Below are positions 44,186 through 52,404 of a stretch of DNA of 64,000 nucleotides, piece after piece (the first letter of the stretch is position 1; the number at the start of each line of letters is the position of its first letter). The translations under genes were made by a program, and so were the position numbers. Origin of the DNA: Hungatella sp. (GTDB taxonomy: Bacteria > Bacillota > Clostridia > Lachnospirales > Lachnospiraceae); contig WASS01000002.1 of assembly GCA_009712635.1 (NCBI GenBank), forward strand, positions 186,001 to 250,000, written 5' to 3'. Under the pieces are notes generated by a model. The model did no database searches, was not told the origin of the DNA, and saw only the letters and a list, made by a program, of their open reading frames with translations.

Positions 44186-45520
44186 TTATTCTGCCTGAAG
44201 TGCTGCCATGGTAAAGTAATTGTACGGCTTATTAAAATGTGGCAGGAAAAAGATATCTGTCAGTTTTAACCGGTCGATGGTTACCTGCTCCTGAATGGCA
44301 AGTGAGAACATGTGTATTGCCATGGAGATATCATATTCGGAACACATCTGAGCACCTAATACAATCCGTGTCTTTTTATCATATACAATCCGGATTTTGA
44401 CTTTGTAATTATCATGCTGTATGAATGCAGGCTTCTGCGTATCTTCATAATCAGCTGCAGCCGCATCATAACCCAGCTTTTTAGCCTTTTCTAATGAGAT
44501 TCCGGTAGATACCATCTTCAGATTCCAGATGCAAATACCATTGGAGCCCTGAACACCGATGGATTCAAGAGGAGTGCCGCAGGCATTATGGGCTGCCACG
44601 ATACCGGAGCGGACCGCATTGGTGGCAAGTGCAATATAGTTGGTAGCCTGAATGGAATTATCAAATACAGTAGCACAGTCTCCGATAGCATAAACATCAG
44701 GAATACTTGTCTGCTGGTGTCTGTCAACCAGATAAGCACCATTTTTGAACAGTTTAAGATTATCTTTGCCCAGCTGGCTGTTAGGCTTAAAACCAATTCC
44801 CAGGACTACCATATCCGCTGCATATTCATTTTTATCTGTTACAACCTTCTCTACTTTACCGTTGCCTTTCAGGCTGGTTACAGTTTCTTCATAGGCGAGC
44901 TTAATTCCGTGGCTCTCCAGATTTTGGGACATAATATCTGTAAATTCACGGTCGTAATAACCAGACAGACAGGTGCTCATGTTATCAATCAAGGTGACCT
45001 TCTTACCGATCCGGTTAAATGCTTCCGCCAGTTCCACACCGATGTATCCGGCACCCACTACCACTACATTGCGGATCATGGATTCGTGAAGCTTATCAAT
45101 GACTTCCTTGGCATTCTGATATAATTTAACGAACTGAACATTGGCAAGATCTGTACCCTCAATGCTTGGAGAGATGGGGAGTGATCCGGAGGCAATAATC
45201 AGCTTGTCATAAGGTTGCTGATAGCTCTGTCCATCTTTTCCTGTTGCGAATACTACCTTCTTTTCAAAATCAACATGATAAACGATGGTCTCTAAATAAA
45301 CTTTTGCGCCTTTCTGTTCAAAAATCTCTTTGCTGCAATAAAACAGCCCATCTGGTGATGTGATCTGGTTTCCGATCCATAAAGCCATACCGCAGCCTAA
45401 AAAACTGATATTGTTATTGGAATCAAATATGGTTACTTCTTTATCTTTATAATTATCTAGAATAGTGTTAATTGCAGCAGTACCTGCATGGTTTGCTCCG
45501 ATTACTACGATGCGCTCCAT
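44186..45520 (-). CDS. nox: NADH oxidase / CoA-disulfide-reductase family flavoprotein
   Basis: 444 residues. FAD-binding [18 protein letters not shown] at the start, the redox-active cysteine in [13 protein letters not shown] (Cys ~43), [12 protein letters not shown]-binding [16 protein letters not shown] and the second FAD motif [13 protein letters not shown]. The single cysteine and AANHAG-type start fit water-forming NADH oxidase, which removes oxygen with four electrons; CoA-disulfide reductase is the close alternative. Single gene behind AAGGAGGG, ending at a shared terminator. It complements the rubrerythrin and superoxide reductase genes elsewhere in the window. Confidence 0.85.
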   Translation of the reverse strand: MERIVVIGANHAGTAAINTILDNYKDKEVTIFDSNNNISFLGCGMALWIGNQITSPDGLFYCSKEIFEQKGAKVYLETIVYHVDFEKKVVFATGKDGQSYQQPYDKLIIASGSLPISPSIEGTDLANVQFVKLYQNAKEVIDKLHESMIRNVVVVGAGYIGVELAEAFNRIGKKVTLIDNMSTCLSGYYDREFTDIMSQNLESHGIKLAYEETVTSLKGNGKVEKVVTDKNEYAADMVVLGIGFKPNSQLGKDNLKLFKNGAYLVDRHQQTSIPDVYAIGDCATVFDNSIQATNYIALATNAVRSGIVAAHNACGTPLESIGVQGSNGICIWNLKMVSTGISLEKAKKLGYDAAAADYEDTQKPAFIQHDNYKVKIRIVYDKKTRIVLGAQMCSEYDISMAIHMFSLAIQEQVTIDRLKLTDIFFLPHFNKPYNYFTMAALQAE

Positions 45521-45644
45521 AAAATACCCTCCTTAGTGGATTTTTTTTTATTATATCATATTGTTAAAATAAAAACAATTACTATTATTGATAATTTGAA
45601 TCTTTTTTATTTCCTTTTTCAGGATGAAATAAAGTCGAAAATAG

Positions 45645-45673
45645 TTGACAAGTAGGACATGATTTTGTATAAT
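45645..45673 (+). promoter_or_regulatory. Consensus promoter of tRNA-Leu
   Basis: TTGACA (45645-45650), 17 bp, TATAAT (45668-45673), 41 bp before the mature 5' end. Confidence 0.85.
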
Positions 45674-45713
45674 CGTTATGTTGTGCAGTGCGTAAGCATT
45701 GTATTCAGTTGTT

Positions 45714-45799
45714 GCCGGCGTGGCGGAACTGGCAGACGCACAGGACTTAAAATCCTGCGGGCCTAATCGCCCGTACCGGTTCGATTCCGGTCGCCGGCA
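45714..45799 (+). tRNA. tRNA-Leu (anticodon TAA)
   Basis: 86-base class II tRNA. Acceptor GCCGGCG pairs with CGCCGGC; anticodon stem AGGA/TCCT around a loop containing TAA; long variable arm; T arm GGTTCGATTCC. Discriminator A, CCA not encoded. Confidence 0.96.
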
Positions 45800-45804
45800 T
45801 AAGG

Positions 45805-45842
45805 AAAAAGGCTGTTGTACTTTTGAGTATGACAGCCTTTTA
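45805..45842 (+). terminator. Terminator of tRNA-Leu
   Basis: AAAGGCTGT (45807-45815) pairs with ACAGCCTTT (45832-45840), followed by a T-rich tail. Confidence 0.8.
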
Positions 45843-45925
45843 TAATGCAAAAAAATTCTGCTTGAAAAATTGTATTTTTTTATTAAAGTAGTTTTATATA
45901 AAACTAATTAGAAGGAGAAAGACGT

Positions 45926-46762
45926 ATGGGAAAAATTTTTAGGGAAACAGCCAGTTTAAGCAAAGCAGAATTGTTTTATTATGATACAGAGGAGGAAAAA
46001 CCAGTAATTATCTGTATTCATGGAATGTATGGCAGAGCGGAAACGTGGAGTGATTTTATTGTCCATTACGCGGATCGATACAGAGTAATTGCGCCGGATT
46101 TAAGAGGGCATGGACGAAGCAGTAAACCGGATGGTTATTATACCATAGATGAAATGGGAGAAGATATCAGGGAACTGATGGAGATGCTTGGCATAGAACA
46201 TGCAATTCTTGTGGGACATTCCATGGGAGGAGGTATTGTGGGATATCTTGCTGCCACGTATCAAAACAAGGTTAAGGCAGCAGCCATTCTGGATAAAACG
46301 GCAAAAGGGCCTGAAAAGCACATTCCTATTTTATCTAGTCAGGTAAAAGAATACGATGCCTTTACAAAGGATTGGTGCGAAACATTTGACACAAGAAGAG
46401 AAGCTTTGGAGTGTATAAGAATGTCCTCAGGCTCTGAACTGGAGACAGAGTATTTCGTTAATAGTTTATATGAAGATAAATCCGGATATCACTTTTTGTT
46501 TTCAAAGCAGGCGTTAGCCGCATATCGGGTGAATAATTATGACTGGATGGATCTGCTTTCCATGATTACATGTAAAACATTACTTATAAAGTCGGCAGGA
46601 GAAGGGTGTGTGACTAAACAGGATTTTAAGGAAATGGAGGCATGTTTAAGAGATGCCATTGTTTATACTATGAGCAATACAAATCATAATGTGCATCTGG
46701 CAGAAAAGGAAGAGTTCTATCAGATATTTGACCAATTTTTAGATAGCGTTAATGAGCAATAA
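45926..46762 (+). CDS. Alpha/beta hydrolase
   Basis: 278 residues. Oxyanion region IICIHGMYGRAETW, nucleophile elbow VGHSMGGGIVGYL (Ser ~97), an acid after strand 7 (LLIKSAGEGCVTKQDF) and the catalytic histidine in SNTNHNVHLAE. No signal peptide. The family covers esterases, lactonases and C-C hydrolases; substrate not readable. Starts behind AGAAGGAG. Confidence 0.85.
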   Translation: MGKIFRETASLSKAELFYYDTEEEKPVIICIHGMYGRAETWSDFIVHYADRYRVIAPDLRGHGRSSKPDGYYTIDEMGEDIRELMEMLGIEHAILVGHSMGGGIVGYLAATYQNKVKAAAILDKTAKGPEKHIPILSSQVKEYDAFTKDWCETFDTRREALECIRMSSGSELETEYFVNSLYEDKSGYHFLFSKQALAAYRVNNYDWMDLLSMITCKTLLIKSAGEGCVTKQDFKEMEACLRDAIVYTMSNTNHNVHLAEKEEFYQIFDQFLDSVNEQ

Positions 46763-46834
46763 AAAAGAAAGTTATGGTAATTAATAGCTTTCTTATGTAT
46801 AATTAGAAGAAAACAAAAGAGGGGCTGAGTAGAA

Positions 46835-47503
46835 ATGTATTGCAAAAATTGTGGGCAGGAACTAGCGGAAGATGGCATGTTTTGTTCTCATTGTGGAACA
46901 AAGCGAGAGGATGTAAGTGAAAATTTATTTGAAGAAAGTAAGGATGATCCATCAGCAATAATTCCAAAATCAAAGAAATTTACTATGAAACAACAAATAG
47001 GTGCAATGATAATTGTATTGGCTATAGCAATTTTTGCATTAATCGGATGGCAGAATTCGTTGGTAAACAAAGCAAAGAGTCTTTACGACAAAAATGATTA
47101 TGAAGCTGCGTATAACACGAAAAAATACATTATGAACGCTGCATCTCTAGGCGATTATAAAGATAAGATTGATGTAATGTATAACGTTACATTGGAGTAT
47201 GACCGTTGGATACATATAGATTCTGATGATAGATTACGGCAAGTATTTGCATGGTTCACTCTACAGAAATGCATCGGGTATACTCAGGTTGCTCAGGAAT
47301 CCGGGTGCATAGATAAAGTGGTTTACATGGCCAGTGACGTTGTTGTGTGGCTGGATGAAAGAGGTAATAATATACAGTATAGTTTGAAAGAACAGTATAA
47401 AAAAAGTAGTTTTGATTTCATACCATTGAGTGATACTGCAACAGATGAGGAAGTTGAAGATATTATTGACGTATATGCGAACCTTGCCCCCGGCAGTAAT
47501 TAA
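46835..47503 (+). CDS. Zinc-ribbon single-pass membrane protein of unknown function
   Basis: 222 residues. The N-terminal zinc ribbon has CKNCGQELAEDGMFCSHCG (four cysteines, residues 3-22), then a polar linker, one membrane helix (about 54-72, GAMIIVLAIAIFALIGW) and a C-terminal ~150-residue domain with no cysteines. Topology is probably ribbon inside, C-terminal part outside. Such double-ribbon proteins are common in clostridia and mostly uncharacterised. It has AGGGGCTGAG before the ATG. Its terminator is shared with the sensor kinase. Confidence 0.75.
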   Translation: MYCKNCGQELAEDGMFCSHCGTKREDVSENLFEESKDDPSAIIPKSKKFTMKQQIGAMIIVLAIAIFALIGWQNSLVNKAKSLYDKNDYEAAYNTKKYIMNAASLGDYKDKIDVMYNVTLEYDRWIHIDSDDRLRQVFAWFTLQKCIGYTQVAQESGCIDKVVYMASDVVVWLDERGNNIQYSLKEQYKKSSFDFIPLSDTATDEEVEDIIDVYANLAPGSN

Positions 47504-47510
47504 AATTAAG

Positions 47511-47566
47511 AAAGCAGACGCTATTTTAAACAGTGAAACATCGTTTAAGATAACCTCTGCTTTTTT
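47511..47566. terminator. Bidirectional terminator
   Basis: AAAGCAGA (47511-47518) pairs with TCTGCTTT (47556-47563); the inner TTAAAC and GTTTAA lengthen the hairpin. T run at 47561-47566. Confidence 0.75.
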
Positions 47567-47576
47567 ATATAAGCTC

Positions 47577-48941
47577 CTATGGTTTTCCCGGCAAAGCAAG
47601 GGTCACCCGGCAGCCGCTGCCTGTAAGGTTGGAAAAGGAGGCTGTGCCGTTATGAGCTTTCAAGATCTGGCGGACGATTGTTAAACCCAATCCGTGATTA
47701 TCCAGTTCCATTGGTTCCCTGGGATGATTGAGACGTTTCAGCGTCTGTACTGGAAATCCGGTTCCATTATCTGTAACGGAAAGGAATGTCGTCCCAGACT
47801 CCGCGTTCAGCTGGATTGTAATATCACAGCCACCTGGGTTATGTCTTATGCTGTTCAGGATTATATTGGTAATGGCTCGCTTTATCAGCTGGCTGTCCCC
47901 GGTTATAGAAATATTCTGTGCATTCTCATCAATTGATAAACTCAGCGTATGTCTGGGTGAACAATTGCTGTTTAACAGTTCTGCAACAATACTGCGGATA
48001 AGAGGTGCAAGAAGAAATTCTTCTTTTCGTATGGGCTGCATGTCATATTCCAGCTTGGAGGTCAGATTCAGATCATTGATTAAAGCTTTTATTTTCTGGC
48101 ATTGAATTCGTATTGTAACAGCAAGTTCCTGCTGTTTCTTATTAAGGGTATTGTCTTCTTCCATCTGTCCTGCATACCCCATAATTACAGATAGGGGAGT
48201 CCGGATGTCGTGGGAAATACCTGCAATCCATGTAGTGCGGGCATTATCCCGTTTATTCAGGGCGGACTCCTGCCGGATCAGTTGGGCTGATGCATGATTG
48301 ATACCCGTGGCCAGATCTCCCAGAATCCCCTGAGCCGGTAATGCAACGGGTTGCATCCGAGCTAAGTCCTCAATGCCTGTGGTCAGTTTTTTTAAAGCTA
48401 AAAACAGCCGGTAACCGAAGAGCAGGGCAAGTAATACAGCGGTAATAAGATTCAGAATTAAAAGCGCAGGTATGAGGATTTCTGAATTGTTCACTAATTT
48501 CATCGGCAGTTCCAGACCGATTTTCCACATGCTGTTTTTAGGGCTTCCAACTACAAAAAGTCCGTTTTCATGCTGCCAGACCTTAACTGGATAGTCTTTT
48601 AAGTACCAGCGGGATAACCCTGCCACTTCAGTCAGCTTATAATAAAGAGGCACATCGGAAGGCAGATCCGTACTCCATGCAACCGCACCTTTCTCATCTA
48701 TCAGCATAGCCCATTGCTGTTTATTCTTAAGTTCCCTGGCAACGGATTCAGAAAGTGAATATCTCCCTTCAGATTCCGTTAACTCTTCCGCCATCTGTGC
48801 AACGGTGTAGTTCTTTCCGTATTCACTGGCAGATTGATATAGCCAGACAGTCAGAACTGTAAAGTTGATAATGAGCAGAATTATGGCTGTGGCCGCAGCT
48901 GAAAGTACATATCTGGATAAGATTTTCACTAAGCTTTTCAA
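47577..48941 (-). CDS. Sensor histidine kinase next to an antimicrobial-peptide ABC exporter
   Basis: 454 residues. Two membrane helices (about 11-34 and 154-176) enclose a ~120-residue external sensor. The kinase core shows the phosphorylated histidine in WIAGISHDIRTPLSVIMGYA, N-box INIILNSIRHNPGG, G1 VTDNGTGFP and G2 NHGLGLTIV. It pairs with the response regulator upstream (ATGA overlap). The divergent ABC operon of the BcrA/MutFEG type suggests it senses a lantibiotic or other cationic peptide, as known for CprK-CprABC in Clostridioides difficile; this is inference from context. Confidence 0.88.
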   Translation of the reverse strand: MKSLVKILSRYVLSAAATAIILLIINFTVLTVWLYQSASEYGKNYTVAQMAEELTESEGRYSLSESVARELKNKQQWAMLIDEKGAVAWSTDLPSDVPLYYKLTEVAGLSRWYLKDYPVKVWQHENGLFVVGSPKNSMWKIGLELPMKLVNNSEILIPALLILNLITAVLLALLFGYRLFLALKKLTTGIEDLARMQPVALPAQGILGDLATGINHASAQLIRQESALNKRDNARTTWIAGISHDIRTPLSVIMGYAGQMEEDNTLNKKQQELAVTIRIQCQKIKALINDLNLTSKLEYDMQPIRKEEFLLAPLIRSIVAELLNSNCSPRHTLSLSIDENAQNISITGDSQLIKRAITNIILNSIRHNPGGCDITIQLNAESGTTFLSVTDNGTGFPVQTLKRLNHPREPMELDNHGLGLTIVRQILKAHNGTASFSNLTGSGCRVTLALPGKP

Positions 48942-49657
48942 GACGATGTCACCCCCACCAGCTTATAACCCAGTCCACGGACGGTAATTAAGAATTCAGG
49001 GTCGGAAGGTTCCGGCTCTATTTTTTCGCGTAAACGCCGAATGTGGACCATAAGTGTATTTTCATATCCATAGAGAGGGTCACCCCATGCTGCAAGGCAG
49101 AGGCTGTCTCCGGTCACAATCTTTTCTTTATTATCAAACAATTTCTCAAGGAGTGCATACTCCTTTGCTGTAAGTGTAAAAGTTCCTTTCACAGAAGTAA
49201 TAGAGCCACTGTTTAAATCTATCATTGTTTTTCCCAGATAAAAGACAGGCTTTTCCTTTTGGTTTAGCACAACTGGAAAATAGGTACGGTTTAAGACTGC
49301 ATGCAGCCGCAAGATCAGTTCCCTTGGCAGAAATGGTTTGGTGATATAATCATCTGCACCCAATCCCAATCCCAGAAGTCGGTTCTCATCTTCATCTCTG
49401 GCAGAAAGAAACAAAACCGGAGCCCCGGAAATAGAGCGAAATTCACGCATCAGGGAAAAACCATCGCCGTCTGGAAGAGAAACATCCAGTATTACTCCAT
49501 CTGGTTTTTCAGAAGTAAACAGCAGACGGGCATGGCTGCAGTCTGCCGCAGAAATGATCTTTTTAAAACCGCTTTGTCTTAACATGCTTCCGACCATTCT
49601 GCGAAGCTCTGGTTCGTCATCAACAAGAAGCAGTTTACAGTCAAAAATATCATTCAT
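48938..49657 (-). CDS. OmpR/PhoB-family response regulator
   Basis: 239 residues. Receiver domain (1-~120) with acids LLVDDEPE, phospho-acceptor Asp in GVILDVSLPDGDG and the K in YITKPFLPREL; C-terminal winged helix (about 145-236) with TVRGLGYKL. Partner of the kinase with which it overlaps by four bases. Three TGTAAGG-like words in the divergent intergenic region are candidate binding sites. Confidence 0.92.
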   Translation of the reverse strand: MNDIFDCKLLLVDDEPELRRMVGSMLRQSGFKKIISAADCSHARLLFTSEKPDGVILDVSLPDGDGFSLMREFRSISGAPVLFLSARDEDENRLLGLGLGADDYITKPFLPRELILRLHAVLNRTYFPVVLNQKEKPVFYLGKTMIDLNSGSITSVKGTFTLTAKEYALLEKLFDNKEKIVTGDSLCLAAWGDPLYGYENTLMVHIRRLREKIEPEPSDPEFLITVRGLGYKLVGVTSS

Positions 49658-49731
49658 TGGATTTGTTCCTTTCTGGTTTTATAGCTATCATTATAACCGA
49701 ATTATAAAAAAATTGAACAAAAAAACAAATG

Positions 49732-49771
49732 TTTAAGGTAAATGTAAGGTCACCTACAGGCTGGTGTAAGG
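49732..49771 (+). promoter_or_regulatory. Helically phased direct repeats upstream of the ABC exporter operon
   Basis: TTTAAGG (49732-49738), TGTAAGG (49743-49749) and TGTAAGG (49765-49771) are spaced 11 and 22 bp, the arrangement expected for an OmpR-type dimer. They end just at the -35 position of a possible -10 CATAAT (49792-49797). Confidence 0.55.
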
Positions 49772-49817
49772 CAGCATTGTTAGACTGAGACCATAATAAG
49801 CAGAGGAGATTAATATT

Positions 49818-50732
49818 ATGGCAAATATTATTACCACCAGTGGTCTATGCAAACAATATGGAGCTGCTATGGGAGTAAAAGATTTAGATCTTTCCGTACC
49901 GGAGGGAGTAATTTACGGGTTTCTGGGACCAAATGGAGCTGGAAAATCAACAACCATGAAGATGATACTGGGGCTGGCAAAGCCCACCAGAGGAACCATA
50001 ACTGTATTTGATAAACAGGTGAATCGGAGAAATCGCCTTGCTATTTTAAAAGAAACGGGTTCACTCATTGAAGCCCTCAGCTTCTATGCCCATTTGACAG
50101 GAAAAGAAAACTTAAAGATTATCAGTACCTTAAAAGAACTGCCTGACAGTGAAATTGACCGGGTACTGAAGTTTGTTCGTCTTGAGGACCAGAAAAATAA
50201 AAAAGCAGGTCAATATTCTCTGGGAATGAAGCAAAGACTTGGCCTTGCCGGGGCATTGCTTGGTAATCCAAGGCTTCTGATTTTAGATGAGCCGACCAAT
50301 GGACTTGATCCGGCCGGAATCCAGGAAATACGGGAACTGATTTGTTCCCTTCCTAAATCCTTCGGTATAACAGTGATGGTTTCCAGTCATTTGTTAAGCG
50401 AAATTGATCAGATGGCTGGACATATTGGTGTTATCTCAAAAGGAGAACTGGTTTTTCAGGATCGGCTGTCCGTACTTCATGACAGAAGTGAAAGCCGTAT
50501 TGCAATTCGTACGCTGGATAATATAGCGGCTGGAAGTGTATTAGGCAGCCAGGGAATTACATGTCAGGAACAGGAAGGCTACCTGCTGATTCCAAAATTA
50601 AACGATAATCAGCTGGCAGGATATTTTATGAGCTTTTTAAAAGAAGACATTGGTGTTGTATGCATAGAAGAACGGAAGAAAACGTTAGAGGATATATTTT
50701 TGGAATTAACAGGAATGGTGGTGAAGCTTTGA
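49818..50732 (+). CDS. ABC exporter ATP-binding subunit, lantibiotic-immunity type (BcrA/MutF)
   Basis: 304 residues. Walker A GPNGAGKST (about 36-44), signature YSLGMKQRLGLAGAL, Walker B LLILDEPTNGLDPAG and the H-loop SSHLLSE, with a ~90-residue C-terminal extension typical of the BcrA group. Powers the two permeases downstream to remove peptide antibiotics from the membrane. The stop and the next ATG share one base (TGATG). Behind AGAGGAG, with response-regulator-like repeats upstream. Confidence 0.92.
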   Translation: MANIITTSGLCKQYGAAMGVKDLDLSVPEGVIYGFLGPNGAGKSTTMKMILGLAKPTRGTITVFDKQVNRRNRLAILKETGSLIEALSFYAHLTGKENLKIISTLKELPDSEIDRVLKFVRLEDQKNKKAGQYSLGMKQRLGLAGALLGNPRLLILDEPTNGLDPAGIQEIRELICSLPKSFGITVMVSSHLLSEIDQMAGHIGVISKGELVFQDRLSVLHDRSESRIAIRTLDNIAAGSVLGSQGITCQEQEGYLLIPKLNDNQLAGYFMSFLKEDIGVVCIEERKKTLEDIFLELTGMVVKL

Positions 50733-51481
50733 TGAAAGGAATACTTCTTGAATTTTATAAAATACGGAGGAGGAAAATCTGGGTTATTATTCTGGTGCTG
50801 CTTGGAGTGCAGTGTCTTTGGGGGCTGTGGGCATTTCGGGATATGAATGAAAAAAAGCTGTCTCAGGGATATATGCAGTGCCTGTACCATTTTACTGTGC
50901 TTAATACTATCATGATGCCGATGGTCGCAGCAATTACGGCATCAAAGATCTGTGATTTGGAGCATAAGGGACAGACATTTAAGCTTCTAATGACAGTCAT
51001 GCCGGCGGGGAAGTTATTTGATGCGAAATTTATATGCGCCTCCATGTATATGGTGGCAGTAGGGGCAGCCCAGATGATCTTTATTATTGTTCTGGGTAAA
51101 GCAGCAGGATTTACGGAGCCATTTCCACCAGGTTATCTGTTTTATTATTTTGTTATAACAATTTTTGTAACTGTTGTAATTTTATCAATTCAACAGGCGT
51201 TTTCTCTATTGTTTTCCAATCAGATGGTTTCTTTTGTGATAGGGATTACAGGAAGTTTTGCGGGGCTGTTCAGTTTATTTCTTCCCCGGAATATACAAAG
51301 AGGGATTTTATGGAGCTATTACGGAGTTTTAATGCCAGTTAGAATGAATTGGGACAGCCAGACCAGGATAGCAGATTTGCAGTATATTCCTGTAGACTGG
51401 AGCAGTTTCTGGCTGCTTACGGGATTGTTTGCAGTGATCTATTTCACTGGACGCCGGTGCTTTATAAGAAAGGAGCGTTGA
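50732..51481 (+). CDS. ABC-2 permease, lantibiotic-immunity type (MutE/EpiE-like)
   Basis: 249 residues from the ATG overlapping the ATPase stop. About six membrane helices, beginning near residue 17 (IWVIILVLLGVQCLWGLWAF). Pattern LEFYKIRRRKIW at the N-terminus and LKLLMTVMPAGKLFDAKFI after helix 2 are typical of this permease family. Half of the membrane part of the exporter. Confidence 0.85.
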   Translation: MKGILLEFYKIRRRKIWVIILVLLGVQCLWGLWAFRDMNEKKLSQGYMQCLYHFTVLNTIMMPMVAAITASKICDLEHKGQTFKLLMTVMPAGKLFDAKFICASMYMVAVGAAQMIFIIVLGKAAGFTEPFPPGYLFYYFVITIFVTVVILSIQQAFSLLFSNQMVSFVIGITGSFAGLFSLFLPRNIQRGILWSYYGVLMPVRMNWDSQTRIADLQYIPVDWSSFWLLTGLFAVIYFTGRRCFIRKER

Positions 51482-51485
51482 GTTG

Positions 51486-52220
51486 ATGCTGTGGAACGTA
51501 ATTCGTGGGGAACAAATGAAGCTGAGGAGAAGCCCTGTATGGCTGGCTTTCTTTATTTTGCCTGTTCTTCCTGCTTTTATGGGAACCTTTAATTATCTGC
51601 AAAATATAGAGATTTTAAAGGAAGGGTGGTACAGTCTGTGGACTCAGCACACGCTGTTTACCTGCTACTTCTTTTTGCCTGCAACTATTGCGGTGTATTG
51701 CTCCTATCTTTTTCGGCTGGAACACACTAATCATAACTGGAATTGTGTGATGACGCTGCCTGTTTCTGCACTGCATATATATCTTGCAAAGCTTATCATG
51801 GCTTCTGCAATGGTAGTAATGACTCAGCTATGGGTAGGAGTTTTGTTTATTCTCTCAGGTAAAATGTCAGGACTGTCAGGTCCGGTTCCACCAGAATTAA
51901 CCGAATGGCTGGTGTACGGAGCAATAGGGGGAATTGTTATCTGCGGAATACAGCTTAGCATTTCTCTCATAATCAGAAGTTTTGCTGTACCGGTAGGGAT
52001 TGCAATGGCAGGAGGAATACTGGGAATTGGCGCTCTTTCCAAAGGAGTCGGTGCATTTTACCCTTATACACTGTTAAGTCTCGGCATGAGAGCTAACAGC
52101 CCGGGGGGTTCTATGGCGTGCAGTCAGGTACAGTTTATGGCAGGCAGTCTGTTTTATTTAATAATTTCTGCAGTCATAGCAATTTTATGGCTGAGTAACA
52201 CAGATGTAACGACTGAGTAA
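51486..52220 (+). CDS. ABC-2 permease, lantibiotic-immunity type (MutG/EpiG-like)
   Basis: 244 residues from ATG, with a TTG immediately before it; GGAGCG supplies the ribosome site inside the end of the upstream gene. Six membrane helices. N-terminal RGEQMKLRRSPVWLAFF and LEHTNHNWNCVMTLPVS match the second permease of the MutFEG/CprABC group. Completes the exporter. Confidence 0.85.
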   Translation: MLWNVIRGEQMKLRRSPVWLAFFILPVLPAFMGTFNYLQNIEILKEGWYSLWTQHTLFTCYFFLPATIAVYCSYLFRLEHTNHNWNCVMTLPVSALHIYLAKLIMASAMVVMTQLWVGVLFILSGKMSGLSGPVPPELTEWLVYGAIGGIVICGIQLSISLIIRSFAVPVGIAMAGGILGIGALSKGVGAFYPYTLLSLGMRANSPGGSMACSQVQFMAGSLFYLIISAVIAILWLSNTDVTTE

Positions 52221-52334
52221 TCAGCGGTTCCTATTTAGCGGTTCAAAAAATTGCATGTGTTATACGACAACTGTGTAAATAGTTGGTAAAAATTGTAAAA
52301 CATAAGTAAAGTGTCTATGCTAATCAGAATATTA

Positions 52335-52395
52335 TCCGTTATAATGATCCTGTCTCTTTCCATAATGGAATAGAACTACACGTTTATAACGGAGG
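52335..52395 (+). promoter_or_regulatory. Inverted repeat linking promoter and ribosome site of the chemoreceptor gene
   Basis: TCCGTTATAA (52335-52344) and TTATAACGGA (52384-52393) are exact complements. The 5' arm contains most of a TATAAT (52340-52345) and the 3' arm the first bases of the ribosome site GGAGG (52391-52395). Same layout as before yabP and spoIIE, but a shorter stem and longer loop. Confidence 0.45.
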
Positions 52396-52404
52396 ACAGC
52401 AGAA

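Noticed and set aside
44024-44269. Open frame across tRNA-Tyr and its terminator
   Set aside because: It translates the tRNA itself and ends in the convergent nox gene; a classic false gene over a tRNA.
45551-45850. Minus-strand frame across tRNA-Leu
   Set aside because: Reads RRPESNRYGRLGPQDFKS, the well-known artefact from the complement of a tRNA-Leu.
52223-52244. Two AGCGGTTC words 14 bp apart after the exporter operon
   Set aside because: Short, not palindromic, no link to a promoter; could be chance.
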